From Eubacterium plexicaudatum ASF492 (lineage in GTDB: Bacteria; Bacillota; Clostridia; Lachnospirales; Lachnospiraceae), in assembly GCF_000364225.2 (NCBI RefSeq), contig NZ_AQFT02000001.1, positions 6,126,501 to 6,190,500 of the forward strand: a stretch of DNA of 64,000 bases, in the 5' to 3' direction. The position numbers and the translations under genes were made by a program. The notes beneath the pieces are model-generated. The model saw nothing but the letters and a program-made list of their open reading frames with translations. It was not told where the DNA came from and ran no database searches. Below, piece by piece: positions 54,981 to 64,000 of this stretch (positions within the stretch are counted from its first letter, which is position 1; every line of letters starts with the position of its first letter).

Positions 54981-55435
54981 ATCCGTATTTCTTTTTCTTT
55001 TGTTGGTAAGTCAGTTCTTTGTATATCTTTATTTAATTGCATTGGATTTTCCAACGTAGGTTTTTCCAACATTGGTTTTTCCTGCATTGGATTATCCAAT
55101 GTTGGATTTTCCAATGTAGGTAAATCCGGCGTAGGTTCTGTATGCGGCTGCTCATAGATTACATAATCGGCTCCCCGCAAGCGTCCTTTCTCGTCGCGCT
55201 CCCGTGATCGGACGATATACCCGGCGCGTTCCAGCTCCTTTATGGCTTCCCGGATAGCGTCTATCTTTTCCCGGTTGATCTGTGACAGCCCCGCAAGGGT
55301 GTAGTCCCAATCTTCGGGCAGGGAAAGCATTTGCGACAAAAGCCCCTTTGCCTTTAATGTCAGTTCCTTGTTGCGTAAATGGTGGTTGCTCATAACGGTA
55401 TAGCCCTTGTCGCGCTCCACTCGGAAAACTGCCAT
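54905..55435 (-). CDS. Replication-type HTH protein (RepA_N-like), C-terminally truncated
   Basis: 176 aa. The N-terminal 110 residues (VMSNHHLRNKELTLKAKGLL, EDWDYTLAGLSQINREKIDA) match the winged-helix domain of replication-initiator-like proteins in Tn1549-type elements. A pentapeptide repeat of P-T/M-L/Q-E/D-N/K (about residues 107-133) follows. Full-length relatives carry a further C-terminal domain; here the frame ends after about 20 foreign residues that overlap the relaxase end. Start at 55435 is supported by AAGGAGTGATG. Confidence 0.75.
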   Translation of the reverse strand: MAVFRVERDKGYTVMSNHHLRNKELTLKAKGLLSQMLSLPEDWDYTLAGLSQINREKIDAIREAIKELERAGYIVRSRERDEKGRLRGADYVIYEQPHTEPTPDLPTLENPTLDNPMQEKPMLEKPTLENPMQLNKDIQRTDLPTKEKEIRIYKVPIPFLSIPLTSYSCTCFFSFP

Positions 55436-55931
55436 AGCTTCATCACTCCTTTGGTTGTGGATTTGTTACGCGATAGAACGCCATTTTGCCGGGGTTAGGT
55501 ATAAATCCCTGTCCCCGGCAAAAGTGCACCCGCAAAGCCGCATATAGCAAGGCTCTTTTCGCCCCTACTGCGTAACATGAGGGCATAAAAAAAGCGGCGT
55601 TCCTGTTCTCCCGTGTTGGGATAGAGAAACGCCGCGTATGCGTCGTATTCAGTTTTCATTTATTCTTTCTCAATGCTGTGTGCTGGTGGCTGGGCTGGCA
55701 GGGTTGGGGGGGGGCGGCATATCAAGGCTCTTTCCCTCAAAAGTAGTAAATTGGTAGTAAATTCAGCTTGAAATCCTGCTTGTATGCCCGTAAATCAAGG
55801 CTTTTTTGAGATAATCAACCATTTTTTCAAAAAAATTGACAATTCATGTTTAGTTATTGATACCGCTTTCACTTTTCGCTGTGCTATACTCCTGATAACG
55901 TCAAACAGGACGACAGGAAAGGAGAAAAATG
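55436..55931. other. Right end of the element and junction with the maltodextrin operon
   Basis: About 495 bases without a gene. 55436-55740 is GC-rich element DNA with a G9 run (55706-55714). 55716-55735 is an exact inverted copy of 45295-45314. GTAGTAAA occurs at 55743 and 55754. From about 55830 the DNA is AT-rich and chromosomal, and holds the operon promoter. Confidence 0.6.
55882..55890 (+). promoter_or_regulatory. Extended -10 promoter of the maltodextrin operon
   Basis: TGCTATACT is an extended -10 about 45 bases before the start codon. No good -35 lies at the right distance, which suits activation by the YesN-type regulator of the same locus. Coordinates are accurate to a few bases. 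Confidence 0.45.
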
Positions 55932-57227
55932 ATGAAAAAGAAAGTATTGGCTATGATAATGGCTGGGATTATTGCGGCGGGTAGTCTTTTGGCAGGATGC
56001 GGCGGGAAGGATGACGGAAAGCAAAGCACAGGAGCAGGCGCGCAGGATCAGGGCGCAGAAAAGACAGAGAGCGGCTATGCAAAGGATGCAAAGCTAAAGG
56101 TCTGGGGCTCGCAGGAAGATCAGGATATGTACAAAAAGCTGATCGAAATGTTTAAGGAGGAGCATCCTGAAGCGGCAGACTGGACGATCGAGCAGGCCGT
56201 TGTTATGGGTGCGGATGCTAAGACAGAGCTGTTAAAGGATGCGTCTACGGCAGCCGATATTTTTGATTTTGCGTCGGATCAGGTCATGGAGCTGCAGGCG
56301 GCAAATGCGTTATACCGTATTACGAAAAATAAAGACCAGATCGTTGCGAACAATCTGGAAGCATCGATCCAGGCAGCAAGCGTGGACGGAGAGCTGTACG
56401 GATATCCGGTAGCTTCTACGACGTTTGTTATGTTTTATGATAAGAGTATGTATTCAGAAGAGGAAGTAAAGAATTTGAATACGATGATGGAAAAAGAGCT
56501 GCCGAAGGGTGTTACGAATTTTTCTATGGATATTGATAACGGGTGGTATAATTCCTGCTTTTTCCAGGCCGTAGGCTGCAGATTGTTTGGCGAGAGCGGT
56601 ACGGAGGCTGATCAATGTGATTTTAATAATGAAAAGGGACTGCTGGCAGGAAATTATCTGGCTGATCTGGCGGCAAATAAAAAGTTCGCGAATCAGGATG
56701 GCCCGGTGCTGTTAAAGGCATTTGAAAACCGTACGCTGGGAGCGACATTTACCGGTACTTGGGATGCGGAGCTGATCAAAGGATATCTGGGTGAGGACTA
56801 TGGCGTAACGACATTGCCGGAAATTACGCTGGAGGATGGCTCTACCGTTCAGCTGGCAAGTATGATGAACTTTAATCTGACAGGGGTTAATGCGCAGACA
56901 AAGTATCCGGCGGAGGCGATGCTGCTGGCAGAATATCTGACAAATAGCGAAACAGCGTTAAAGGCACGCTATGAATTAAGACCGGGCGCTTCAACCAATC
57001 AGCTGATGGAAGAGACGATTGCCGCTGATGCAGATAATGAAGCAATGCAGGCGTTGACTGAGCAGTCAAAATTGTCCGTAATGCAGACTTCGATCCCGCA
57101 GGTGGCGAATTTCTGGTCACCGGCTGAAGCGTTTGGCGCAGGGTTGATGAATCAGACGATCACAAAAGACAATATGCAGGAGAGCCTGGATAAAATGGTA
57201 GAAAATACGTTGTCCAAATTAGGATGA
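55932..57227 (+). CDS. Maltodextrin ABC transporter substrate-binding lipoprotein
   Basis: 431 aa lipoprotein. Signal peptide with lipobox LLAGC (Cys near residue 24), then a short Gly/Lys linker and a family 1 solute-binding fold (LKVWGSQEDQDMYKKLI, DIFDFASDQ, TFTGTWDAE). GGAAAGGAG precedes tandem ATGs at 55929 and 55932; the second is used here. The downstream MalF/MalG-type permeases and pullulanase indicate malto-oligosaccharides as ligand. Frame intact. Confidence 0.9.
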   Translation: MKKKVLAMIMAGIIAAGSLLAGCGGKDDGKQSTGAGAQDQGAEKTESGYAKDAKLKVWGSQEDQDMYKKLIEMFKEEHPEAADWTIEQAVVMGADAKTELLKDASTAADIFDFASDQVMELQAANALYRITKNKDQIVANNLEASIQAASVDGELYGYPVASTTFVMFYDKSMYSEEEVKNLNTMMEKELPKGVTNFSMDIDNGWYNSCFFQAVGCRLFGESGTEADQCDFNNEKGLLAGNYLADLAANKKFANQDGPVLLKAFENRTLGATFTGTWDAELIKGYLGEDYGVTTLPEITLEDGSTVQLASMMNFNLTGVNAQTKYPAEAMLLAEYLTNSETALKARYELRPGASTNQLMEETIAADADNEAMQALTEQSKLSVMQTSIPQVANFWSPAEAFGAGLMNQTITKDNMQESLDKMVENTLSKLG

Positions 57228-57238
57228 TCAATCAGAGT

Positions 57239-57266
57239 GGCAGCTGTTTGATGAAAAACAGCTGCC
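57239..57266 (+). terminator. Intercistronic hairpin between malE- and malF-type genes
   Basis: GGCAGCTGTTT pairs with AAACAGCTGCC around a 6-base loop; no T tract. It probably sets the ratio of binding protein to permease. Confidence 0.7.
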
Positions 57267-57280
57267 GGAAAGGAAAAGGC

Positions 57281-58633
57281 ATGAACGGCAAGGAAAACGG
57301 GTTAAAAGCTGCATTTCGCGAAGGTGATCTGAAAACGAAGCTTTCTTTTCTGATCATGGGATTTGGAAATCTGGCCAATCGGCAGATTGTAAAGGGACTT
57401 CTGTTTTTGGCGGTAGAAGCGGCTTTTATCGTATATATGGTACAGTATGGCGCACAGGCGATCTGGTCGTTACGAAATCTTGGAGACACCCAGCAGGGAT
57501 GGGTCTATGATGAGACGCTTGGAATCGACGTACTTCAGGATGGAGATAATTCCATGCTGCTGCTGTTATTTGGTATTGCGGCGGTATTTGTAGTTATTGG
57601 ATTTTTTGCGGTCTACCGCAACAATATTCTGTCAGCGTTCCGGCTGCAGAAATTAAAAGAAAATGGGGAAAAGATTCCGACGTTAAAACAGGAGCTGCAG
57701 CAATATCTGGATACAAAGCTGTATGTAACGCTGATGGGGCTGCCGCTGCTTGGAATCTTTTTGTTTACGATACTGCCGCTTGTGTTTATGATACTGGTGG
57801 CATTTACCAATTTTGACAGCACGCATCAGCCGCCGGGCAACCTGTTTACATGGGTAGGACTTGCGAATTTTCAGACAATGCTGGGCGCGGGCAGTACGAT
57901 TGCAAAGACGTTCTGGCCGATTCTTGGATGGACGCTGGTCTGGGCTGTAGCTGCGACGTTTACGACTTATATCGGAGGCATTTTGCTGGCGCTTTTAATC
58001 AATAAAGAAAACGTCAGATTGAAAAGCTTTTGGAGAGTGATGTTTGTTATCTCGATCGCGGTACCGCAGTTTGTAACACTTCTTACAATGAGTACGATGC
58101 TGCAGGATGAAGGCGCGGTGAACGTGATGCTGCAGAATATGGGGCTGATCAGCCACCCAATCTCGTTCTGGAAGGATCCGATGATAGCCAGGATCACGAT
58201 CATTGTGATCAACTTCTGGATCGGCGTGCCGTTTACGATGATCACTGTTACCGGTATTTTGATGAACGTGCCAAGGGAATTGTACGAAGCGGCAAAGGTA
58301 GACGGTGCCAACAGGTTTGTGATCTTTCGCAAGATTACGATGCCGTATGTCCTGTTTGTAACGGCTCCGACGCTCGTTACAAGCTTTATCGGCAATATTA
58401 ATAACTTTAATGTGATCTATCTGCTGACGGCCGGAGGGCCTGCGGACCTGAATTATTTTCAGGCTGGAAAGACCGATTTGCTCGTAACGTGGCTGTATAA
58501 GCTGACGACGACGGGAAAAGAATATTCTTATGCGTCCACGATCGGTATTATCGTATTTATTTTGTCAGCGACGTTTTCTCTGCTGGCATACCGTAGAACT
58601 GCCGCATATAAAGAGGAAGGAGATTTTTCATAA
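57281..58633 (+). CDS. malF: Maltodextrin ABC transporter permease MalF
   Basis: 450 aa permease. A long N-terminal region with three helices, as in MalF/MdxF, precedes the transport core with EAA loop ELYEAAKVDGANRFVIF near residues 330-346. The start at 57281 is chosen for AAAGGAAAAGG; an in-frame start at 57224 would run through the hairpin. Its stop overlaps the next ATG (TAATG). Confidence 0.92.
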   Translation: MNGKENGLKAAFREGDLKTKLSFLIMGFGNLANRQIVKGLLFLAVEAAFIVYMVQYGAQAIWSLRNLGDTQQGWVYDETLGIDVLQDGDNSMLLLLFGIAAVFVVIGFFAVYRNNILSAFRLQKLKENGEKIPTLKQELQQYLDTKLYVTLMGLPLLGIFLFTILPLVFMILVAFTNFDSTHQPPGNLFTWVGLANFQTMLGAGSTIAKTFWPILGWTLVWAVAATFTTYIGGILLALLINKENVRLKSFWRVMFVISIAVPQFVTLLTMSTMLQDEGAVNVMLQNMGLISHPISFWKDPMIARITIIVINFWIGVPFTMITVTGILMNVPRELYEAAKVDGANRFVIFRKITMPYVLFVTAPTLVTSFIGNINNFNVIYLLTAGGPADLNYFQAGKTDLLVTWLYKLTTTGKEYSYASTIGIIVFILSATFSLLAYRRTAAYKEEGDFS

Positions 58634-59471
58634 TGAAAACAAAGAGAATGATAGATACGATCGTTTCGCATCTTGCACTTGCTATTTTAAGCGTGATCTG
58701 GATCATGCCGATTCTCTGGGTCGTACTGACATCCTTCCGCGCGGAGGCCGGTTCGTTTACTCCTTATTTTTGGCCAAAGGGATTTACGATCGATAATTAT
58801 ATCAACCTGTTTACCGATAAGCAGTTTTATTTTGGCAGGTGGTTCGCGAACACGTTTTTTGTTGCCGTATGTTCCTGCACCATTTCTACCATTTTTGCGC
58901 TGTCGTCGGCATATTGCCTGTCCAGACTGCGTTTTAAGTTCCGCAAGCCGTTTATGAATATGGCGCTTGTGCTTGGAATGTTTCCGGGATTTATGTCTAT
59001 GATCGCGATCTATTATATTTTAAAAGGCTTTGGCATCAGCCAGTCGCTGCTTGCGCTTATTTTAGTTTATTCCGGAGGCGCAGGTCTTGGTTTTTACATA
59101 TTGAAGGGCTTTTTGATACGATCCCAAAAACGCTGGATGAATCTGCTATGCTTGATGGAGCGACAAAATTCCAGGTGTTTTACCGGATCGTGCTGCCGCT
59201 GTCCAAGCCGATGATCACTTATACGGCGTTGACTTCTTTTATGGGGCCTTGGGTGGATTATATTTTTGCAAGTGTTATCATGGGGGATAATTACAACAAT
59301 TATACGGTTGCGATCGGACTTGCGAAAATGCTGGACAGAGAATTTATTAATTATTATTATACGCGTTTTGCGGCAGGCAGCGTGCTTGTCTCGATCCCGA
59401 TCGCATTTATTTTTGTCATTATGCAGCGCTTTTATGTAGGCGGCGTAGCGGATGGTGCGGTAAAAGGGTAA
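58633..59471 (+). CDS. malG: Maltodextrin ABC transporter permease MalG (frameshifted)
   Basis: About 280 aa permease with six helices. The frame breaks at a T5 run (59110-59114); one T gives LKGFFDTIPKTLDESAMLDG, which contains the EAA loop, continuing ATKFQVFYRIVLPLSKP. Ends in GGVADGAVKG, usual for MalG. No ATPase gene is present in the operon, so a shared one is expected. Confidence 0.92.
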
Positions 59472-59510
59472 AGCAAAAACAAAGATGGCTACTGATAGGA
59501 AAGGGGTATT

Positions 59511-61463
59511 ATGACAGCAGGTGCATGGAAGGAAGTATTTGATTCCGAACAATTTAACCGGAAGTATACTTATACGGGAAACGACCTTGGCGCTTCTTAC
59601 AGCAGGGAGAAAACCGTATTTAAGGTATGGGCGCCGACGGCTGACAAGGTGTCTTTGCAGCTGTATACAGCGGGCAGCGACAAAGAGGGCGGACGTCTGC
59701 TGCTTTGTACGCAGATGCGGCAGGCAGAGCAGGGCGTTTATGAAATATCGATAGAAGGAGATCTGCACGGCGTATACTACACGTATATGGTGACTGCAGA
59801 CGACCAGACGACGGAAACCGGGGATATTTATGCCAGAGCCGCAGGCGTCAACGGAGCGCGAAGCATGGTCGTGGATCTAAGGCGCACGGACCCGGCGGGC
59901 TGGGAACAGGATGGCCATGTGTTTCATCCGCTCGAAAAAAGCCAGATCTGGGAAGTGCATATCGGCGATTTCAGTCAGGATCCTGCCAGCGGCGTAAGTT
60001 GGGCGCACAGAGGAAAATATCTGGCTTTTACCGAGCATACGACGCTAAACAGCGACGGGATCCACCCGACCTGCGTGGATTACCTGAAAAAACTGGGAAT
60101 CACGCACATTCATCTGCTGCCGGCATTTGATTATGGTTCCACAGACGAACGTACCTGCGATACGTTTAACTGGGGATACGATCCGCTGAACTATAACGTA
60201 CCGGAAGGCTCTTATGCGACGGATCCGTTTCACGGCGAAGTACGGATACGAGAGTTTAAGGAAATGGTTGCCGCGCTTCATAAAGCCGGGATTTCCGTTA
60301 TTATGGACGTCGTGTATAACCATACGGCGACGCGGGATTCTTTTTTCCAGTATACGGTGCCATATTATTACTACCGCCTGCATCCGGACGGCACGTATGC
60401 GGACGGCTCCGCCTGCGGCAACGATACGGCCAGCGAACGGCCGATGTTTCGTAACTATATGATAGAATCTGTGTTATACTGGGCCAACGAGTACCATATC
60501 GACGGCTTCCGGTTTGATCTGATGGGGCTCCATGATACGGATACGATGAACGCGATCCGAAAAGCGCTCAATGAAGCAGATGGCGGCGCACAGATCTTTC
60601 TTTATGGGGAACCGTGGACGGCGGCCGAAAGCCCTCTGCCAAAAGGCAGCTATCCGTCCGTCAAAGCACAGATACAACGTCTGGATAAAGGGATCGCTGT
60701 ATTTAACGATGATACAAGGGACGCGGTCAAAGGGCCTTATGACAAGCTTGCCGTTGCGGGCTTTGTAAACGGTATGCAGGATCAGGAGGAAAAGATCCGC
60801 CGTGCGGTTTGCGGACTTTTTGACAAGGAGGAAAAAAGCCAGCCGTTGTCCCCAGCGCAGATTTTGAACTATGTCTCTGCACATGATAACAGTACATTGT
60901 GGGATAAGCTGGTAGACTCCGTAAAAAAGGACGGTGACTACGAGACAAAGCACACGGACTTGCTGGCGATGAACCGTCTGGCGGCAGCGATCGTTCGACT
61001 CAGCGCCGGCATTCCATTTATGCAGGCGGGGGAAGAAGCCGGCAGGACAAAACAGGGCGAGGACAACAGCTATAACCTTTCCAAGCAATTAAACCAGCTC
61101 GATTGGCAGCGTATGTACCGCTTCCGGGATCTGGCGGATTATTATTGCGGCCTGCAGCAGATACGGAATTGTTTTTCGGGCTTTTATGACCTGAGCGAGC
61201 AGGTGCGTCAGCGGCCGCAGTTTTACACGGACGTACCGGCAGGAGTCGTTGCGTATACGATGGATGGGATCCAAGGGACGGATCCTTGGAAGAAGGTGAC
61301 GGTGGTCTTTAACGCGAATGCGGGATCTGTCGCGTTTACGCTGGATGCAGGCGAACACCGACAGATCGTAACAGAGCGGGAGGCAGATGCCGACAACCGT
61401 AAAAAAGCGGTTGGCACCGTAGAAATAGCAGGAATCAGCGCGGCTGTTTTTGTAATGGATTAG
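59511..61463 (+). CDS. pulA: Type I pullulanase
   Basis: 650 aa debranching enzyme (GH13_14) that hydrolyses alpha-1,6 links of imported maltodextrins or glycogen. N-terminal CBM48-like domain (FKVWAPTADKVSLQLY, about 38-53), type I signature NWGYDPLNYNVPEGSY near residue 220, VIMDVVYNHT, nucleophile Asp in GFRFDLMGLHD near residue 333, acid/base Glu in LYGEPW near 365 and third Asp in SAHDNSTLWD near 458. No signal peptide, so it acts in the cytoplasm, after import. Frame intact. Confidence 0.95.
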   Translation: MTAGAWKEVFDSEQFNRKYTYTGNDLGASYSREKTVFKVWAPTADKVSLQLYTAGSDKEGGRLLLCTQMRQAEQGVYEISIEGDLHGVYYTYMVTADDQTTETGDIYARAAGVNGARSMVVDLRRTDPAGWEQDGHVFHPLEKSQIWEVHIGDFSQDPASGVSWAHRGKYLAFTEHTTLNSDGIHPTCVDYLKKLGITHIHLLPAFDYGSTDERTCDTFNWGYDPLNYNVPEGSYATDPFHGEVRIREFKEMVAALHKAGISVIMDVVYNHTATRDSFFQYTVPYYYYRLHPDGTYADGSACGNDTASERPMFRNYMIESVLYWANEYHIDGFRFDLMGLHDTDTMNAIRKALNEADGGAQIFLYGEPWTAAESPLPKGSYPSVKAQIQRLDKGIAVFNDDTRDAVKGPYDKLAVAGFVNGMQDQEEKIRRAVCGLFDKEEKSQPLSPAQILNYVSAHDNSTLWDKLVDSVKKDGDYETKHTDLLAMNRLAAAIVRLSAGIPFMQAGEEAGRTKQGEDNSYNLSKQLNQLDWQRMYRFRDLADYYCGLQQIRNCFSGFYDLSEQVRQRPQFYTDVPAGVVAYTMDGIQGTDPWKKVTVVFNANAGSVAFTLDAGEHRQIVTEREADADNRKKAVGTVEIAGISAAVFVMD

Positions 61464-61489
61464 TGAAACAGCACAGCCAGGAGTTATCA

Positions 61490-63089
61490 ATGGAACTTTT
61501 AAAAATGGTAATTGTAGACGACGAACCGATCACGCTCCAGGGTCTTGTCCGGACGTATGACTGGGAGAGCATGGGATTTCAGGTCGCCGGCTTTGCCGAT
61601 AACGGTGAGCGTGCGCTTGCCGTTATCAAACAGGTCCGGCCGCATCTGGTACTGACTGACATTCGTATGAAAGAAATGACCGGACTGGAAATGATGGAGG
61701 CAGTTGGCGAAGAGTTGGCAGAAGAACCGGTATTTGTCGTGATCAGTGCGTACCGGGACTTTGAATATGCAAAAAAAGCGTGCGAGGTCGGAGCGTTTTC
61801 CTACCTTGTAAAACCGATTGATGAAGAACAGCTTCAGGAAGTGATGCGCTCCACTTATGAAAAATGTATGGAAAAAATAAAAAGTGAGCAGGAACGCGAA
61901 AATCTGAAACGTATCTTGATGGGGGATCAGCACAATTACCTGCAGGTGATGACACAAAAATATCTGCAGGGAAGTCTGGATGATGAAAAAATGCAGGAGG
62001 TATTGCGCATCCTGCGGCGGGAAATCCGCGGGACGCAGCGTTTTATCTGCGTCTGCGCGGATATTGATATTTCGTATAAAATTACGGATCCACTGTATTA
62101 CGAGACAGAACGTACCTGCCTGTTCCGATATCTGGAGCAGGTTTTAAAGAAAGCTATGAGTTCCAAAGCATGGAAACGGAGCATGGGAATCATGTATTTT
62201 TGCTCGGTACACAGATGCACGGAGGTGTAGAAGAAGTCAGAAGGATCTTAAAGGAAGCCGCAGAAAAGCTGAAAAGTCCTGTGGTTTCAGCAGTTTCCGG
62301 GGAATATCCGGGCTTTTGCGGTATGAAAAAAAGCTTTTGGCAGGCGCTTCGTTTTTTGAAACAGCCAGCGAAGCCGGGGCAAATGCGTTTACGGCAAACA
62401 GACCGGAGGAGACGGGGAAAGAGCACGTATCATTTTCCGATGTCGAAAAGACGATTATGAATGCTATCCGCAAAAATGACAAAGCACAGCTGAAAGAAGC
62501 GATGGTAAAGTTTGTCTATTTGCTGCCGGAACAAAAATCGGGTGACAGCCACAAAAAATATATACACCGGCTGGCAGTTCTGGTAGAATTTATGTTACAG
62601 GATTCGTATGGGCTGACAAAAGAGCTGGAGCATAATTTTCAAAATCTGTATACCAATCTGAATCAGATCAGTATGATGAAAGCGATCGATATCTGCTATC
62701 AGCTGTTTGGCCAGGCGATCGACGAACGGATGCGGAGCGCGAAGAGCAGGGATATTGCTTTTTTCAGCGAGTATATGTCCAAGGCGCTTGCTTATATTGA
62801 TGAAAATATCCAGGATGAAACACTGTCCTTAACAGCGGTCGCGGCAGAGGTGTATTTAAATCCGGGTTATTTTGGACGGGTGTTTAAAAATACACAAAAC
62901 ATTTCGTTTAAACAATACCTTTTGAATCTGCGCATGGAGCTGGCGAAAAAGCTGATCGTGGAAGGCAGGGACAGTATTTCTGCCGTCTGTGAAAAAGTGG
63001 GGATTCCCAACCGTTCGTATTTTTCGCAGGTATTTAAGCAGCATACGGGAATGCTTCCGAGTGAATATAAAAAGGAACATGAAACATGA
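61490..63089 (+). CDS. YesN-type response regulator of the maltodextrin locus (two frameshifts)
   Basis: About 534 aa. Receiver domain with VIVDDEP, Asp in LVLTDIRMKEMTG and Lys in YLVKPI; a linker; and a C-terminal AraC-type HTH with LTAVAAEVYLNPGYFGRVFK and RSYFSQVFKQHTGMLPSEYK. The frame breaks at A3 (62146-62148; repaired VLKESYEFQSME) and T4 (62314-62317; repaired GFLRYEKKLLAGASFF). The start at 61490 follows CAGGAG. It overlaps the kinase start by four bases (ATGA) and probably activates this operon. Confidence 0.87.
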
Positions 63090-64000
63090 AAAAAATCCAT
63101 GGGATACAACGCATTTTTTAAACTATGTATTAACGCTTCTTACGATCGCAATGGCGCTTTCAGCAGTCGGTATTGGCATTTTGCTTGGAAAAACGGTCAA
63201 TCAGTCTACGATCAGTCAGTATACGCACGTCAACGACCGTATCGCGGTACTTTTGGAAAATGAATATGACAGGACGGATACGATCATGAAGCATTGTCTG
63301 GAAAGCCAGGAGATCCAGGACAGCCTGCGCAGCAGGGAACCGGACAATATGGAACGGGAACGGCTGGAGCTGATGCTGTCTTATGTAGACCTAAAAAGCC
63401 TGGAGACCTATCTGTATGTGGATAATAAACAAAATCTATATCTGCAGGCGTACCGCAATACCAGCTATGAGAAGTTCTGTGCAAGCGGTTTAAAAGAAGC
63501 GCTCGGCGATGAATATTCTAAAACCTGCTGGATTCGGACGAAAGACCGCGTATTTGACCGGGAAGGGAGTTACCTGTTTATTGGGCGGTATATGCGGAAT
63601 ATGGAATTTCATCATGAGCCGGGTATGCTGTTTTTTCAGGTAAATGAAGGTTTTTTTCAAAATATTTTAAAAGCTTCCGCGCAGGAAGATGCAATTTGCA
63701 TGATTTTGGATCCGTCGGGGCAGCTTTGCAGCAGAACGCATAGAGACAGCTTTGCGCTTTCCAAAAACAAAAAGCAAATCTGTGCGCGAAAATGGAGGAA
63801 TATCAGTCGAAAGGGATCTCACAGGCCAGGTTCCATCTGCAGGGAGTCGGAGCGGTCATTTTTCAAACAGCTGCAAACAGCGGCTTTACGGCGGCGACCT
63901 TGATACCGGATTCTATTTTTTATGCGGTTGCCGTGCGGAACCTGCTGATTCTGCTTGGCGTATATGCGGTGATCGCGGTAATGGCTGTTATCTGCAGTGT
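63086..64000 (+). CDS. YesM-type sensor histidine kinase, N-terminal part (two frameshifts, runs off window)
   Basis: The first 305 or so codons of a membrane kinase. The start is ATG at 63086, overlapping the regulator stop, with AAAGG at good spacing. It requires repair of a T6 run (63114-63119), giving MKKIHGIQRIFLNYVLTLL, a good first membrane helix. An alternative unbroken start at 63079 lacks spacing. A second break at A5 (63769-63773) repaired gives SKNKKANLCAKMEEYQSKG and leads into a second helix at the window end. The extracellular sensor is about 240 residues. It pairs with the YesN-like gene. Confidence 0.8.

Larger units (their letters stand above)
43935..55830. mobile_element. 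Integrative mobilizable element (Tn916/Tn1549-like), about 11.9 kb
   Basis: Holds tyrosine integrase and excisionase at the left end, regulatory genes, a lantibiotic-immunity-like cargo, MobC and relaxase, and a truncated replication-type gene. Parts of it (xis-upstream, mob region) are clearly richer in GC than the chromosome around. No VirB4, VirD4 or other secretion genes are seen. Ends are approximate: the left is within 43.93-44.03 kb and the right within 55.74-55.83 kb, where repeated TAGTAAA motifs occur. No exact direct repeat at the two junctions could be fixed by eye. Confidence 0.8.

Noticed and set aside
55701..55714. Interpreting the G9 run as a phase-variable switch
   Set aside because: It lies in a noncoding stretch at the end of the element with no frame or promoter across it.
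43924..55816. Shared GATTATCTC / GAGATAATC near the two ends of the element as attachment sites
   Set aside because: Nine bases in inverted rather than direct orientation; a tyrosine integrase would leave direct repeats. Likely chance.

Overview
The window reads as a chromosomal segment of a gut-type Clostridia bacterium, most likely Lachnospiraceae. Supporting signs are the moderate GC content, the gap-pgk-tpiA cluster, Lachnospiraceae-type small families (a DUF5721-like protein, a YczE-like protein), YesM/YesN two-component systems beside CUT1 sugar ABC transporters, and a Tn916/Tn1549-like integrative element. No rRNA, tRNA or CRISPR array was found.

Layout: 0-1 kb is the C-terminal part of a polysaccharide flippase. 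1.1-14.3 kb is housekeeping: an aminotransferase, a PHP phosphatase, gap-pgk-tpiA, a cold-shock protein, a transglutaminase-like lipoprotein, DegV, a DUF815 ATPase, MgtE and a ThiF-like enzyme. 14.3-28 kb is a plant-glycan locus: a GH36 alpha-galactosidase with a YczE-type membrane protein, then a divergent YesN regulator, a three-gene sugar ABC importer, a YesM kinase, a GH78 rhamnosidase and a LacI regulator. 28.1-30 kb holds small metabolic and repair genes (MIF-like, apt, YbjQ, deoxyinosine glycosylase). 30-34.4 kb is an AT-rich accessory island: a recombinase remnant, an AlbA_2 regulator and a degenerate DUF262/DUF1524 protein lying between two related inverted-repeat elements, followed by an MntA/HepT module whose toxin carries an early amber codon. 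35.2-37.5 kb is a radical-SAM/DUF4130 DNA-repair pair under a consensus promoter that carries two LexA-like boxes. 37.5-40.8 kb is a glucose-type PTS controlled by a RAT/terminator and its own BglG-family antiterminator. 40.8-43.8 kb holds a CHAT remnant and a BlaI/BlaR1-like pair.

43.9-55.8 kb is an integrative mobilizable element: Tn916-type int and xis, an HTH and a sigma-like gene behind a leader-peptide attenuator, a lantibiotic-immunity-like ABC transporter with its own two-component system, MobC, a relaxase and a truncated replication-type gene. No type IV secretion genes are visible, so transfer would need a helper. It sits directly upstream of a maltodextrin operon (55.9-64 kb): MalEFG-type importer, type I pullulanase, YesN regulator and the start of a YesM kinase, which runs off the window.

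A general caution: at least 19 reading frames are broken by a single missing base, nearly all in A or T runs, including in pgk, which should be essential. In every case adding back one base restores family-typical protein. This looks like homopolymer error in a long-read assembly rather than biology, so broken genes are annotated here as single full-length genes.
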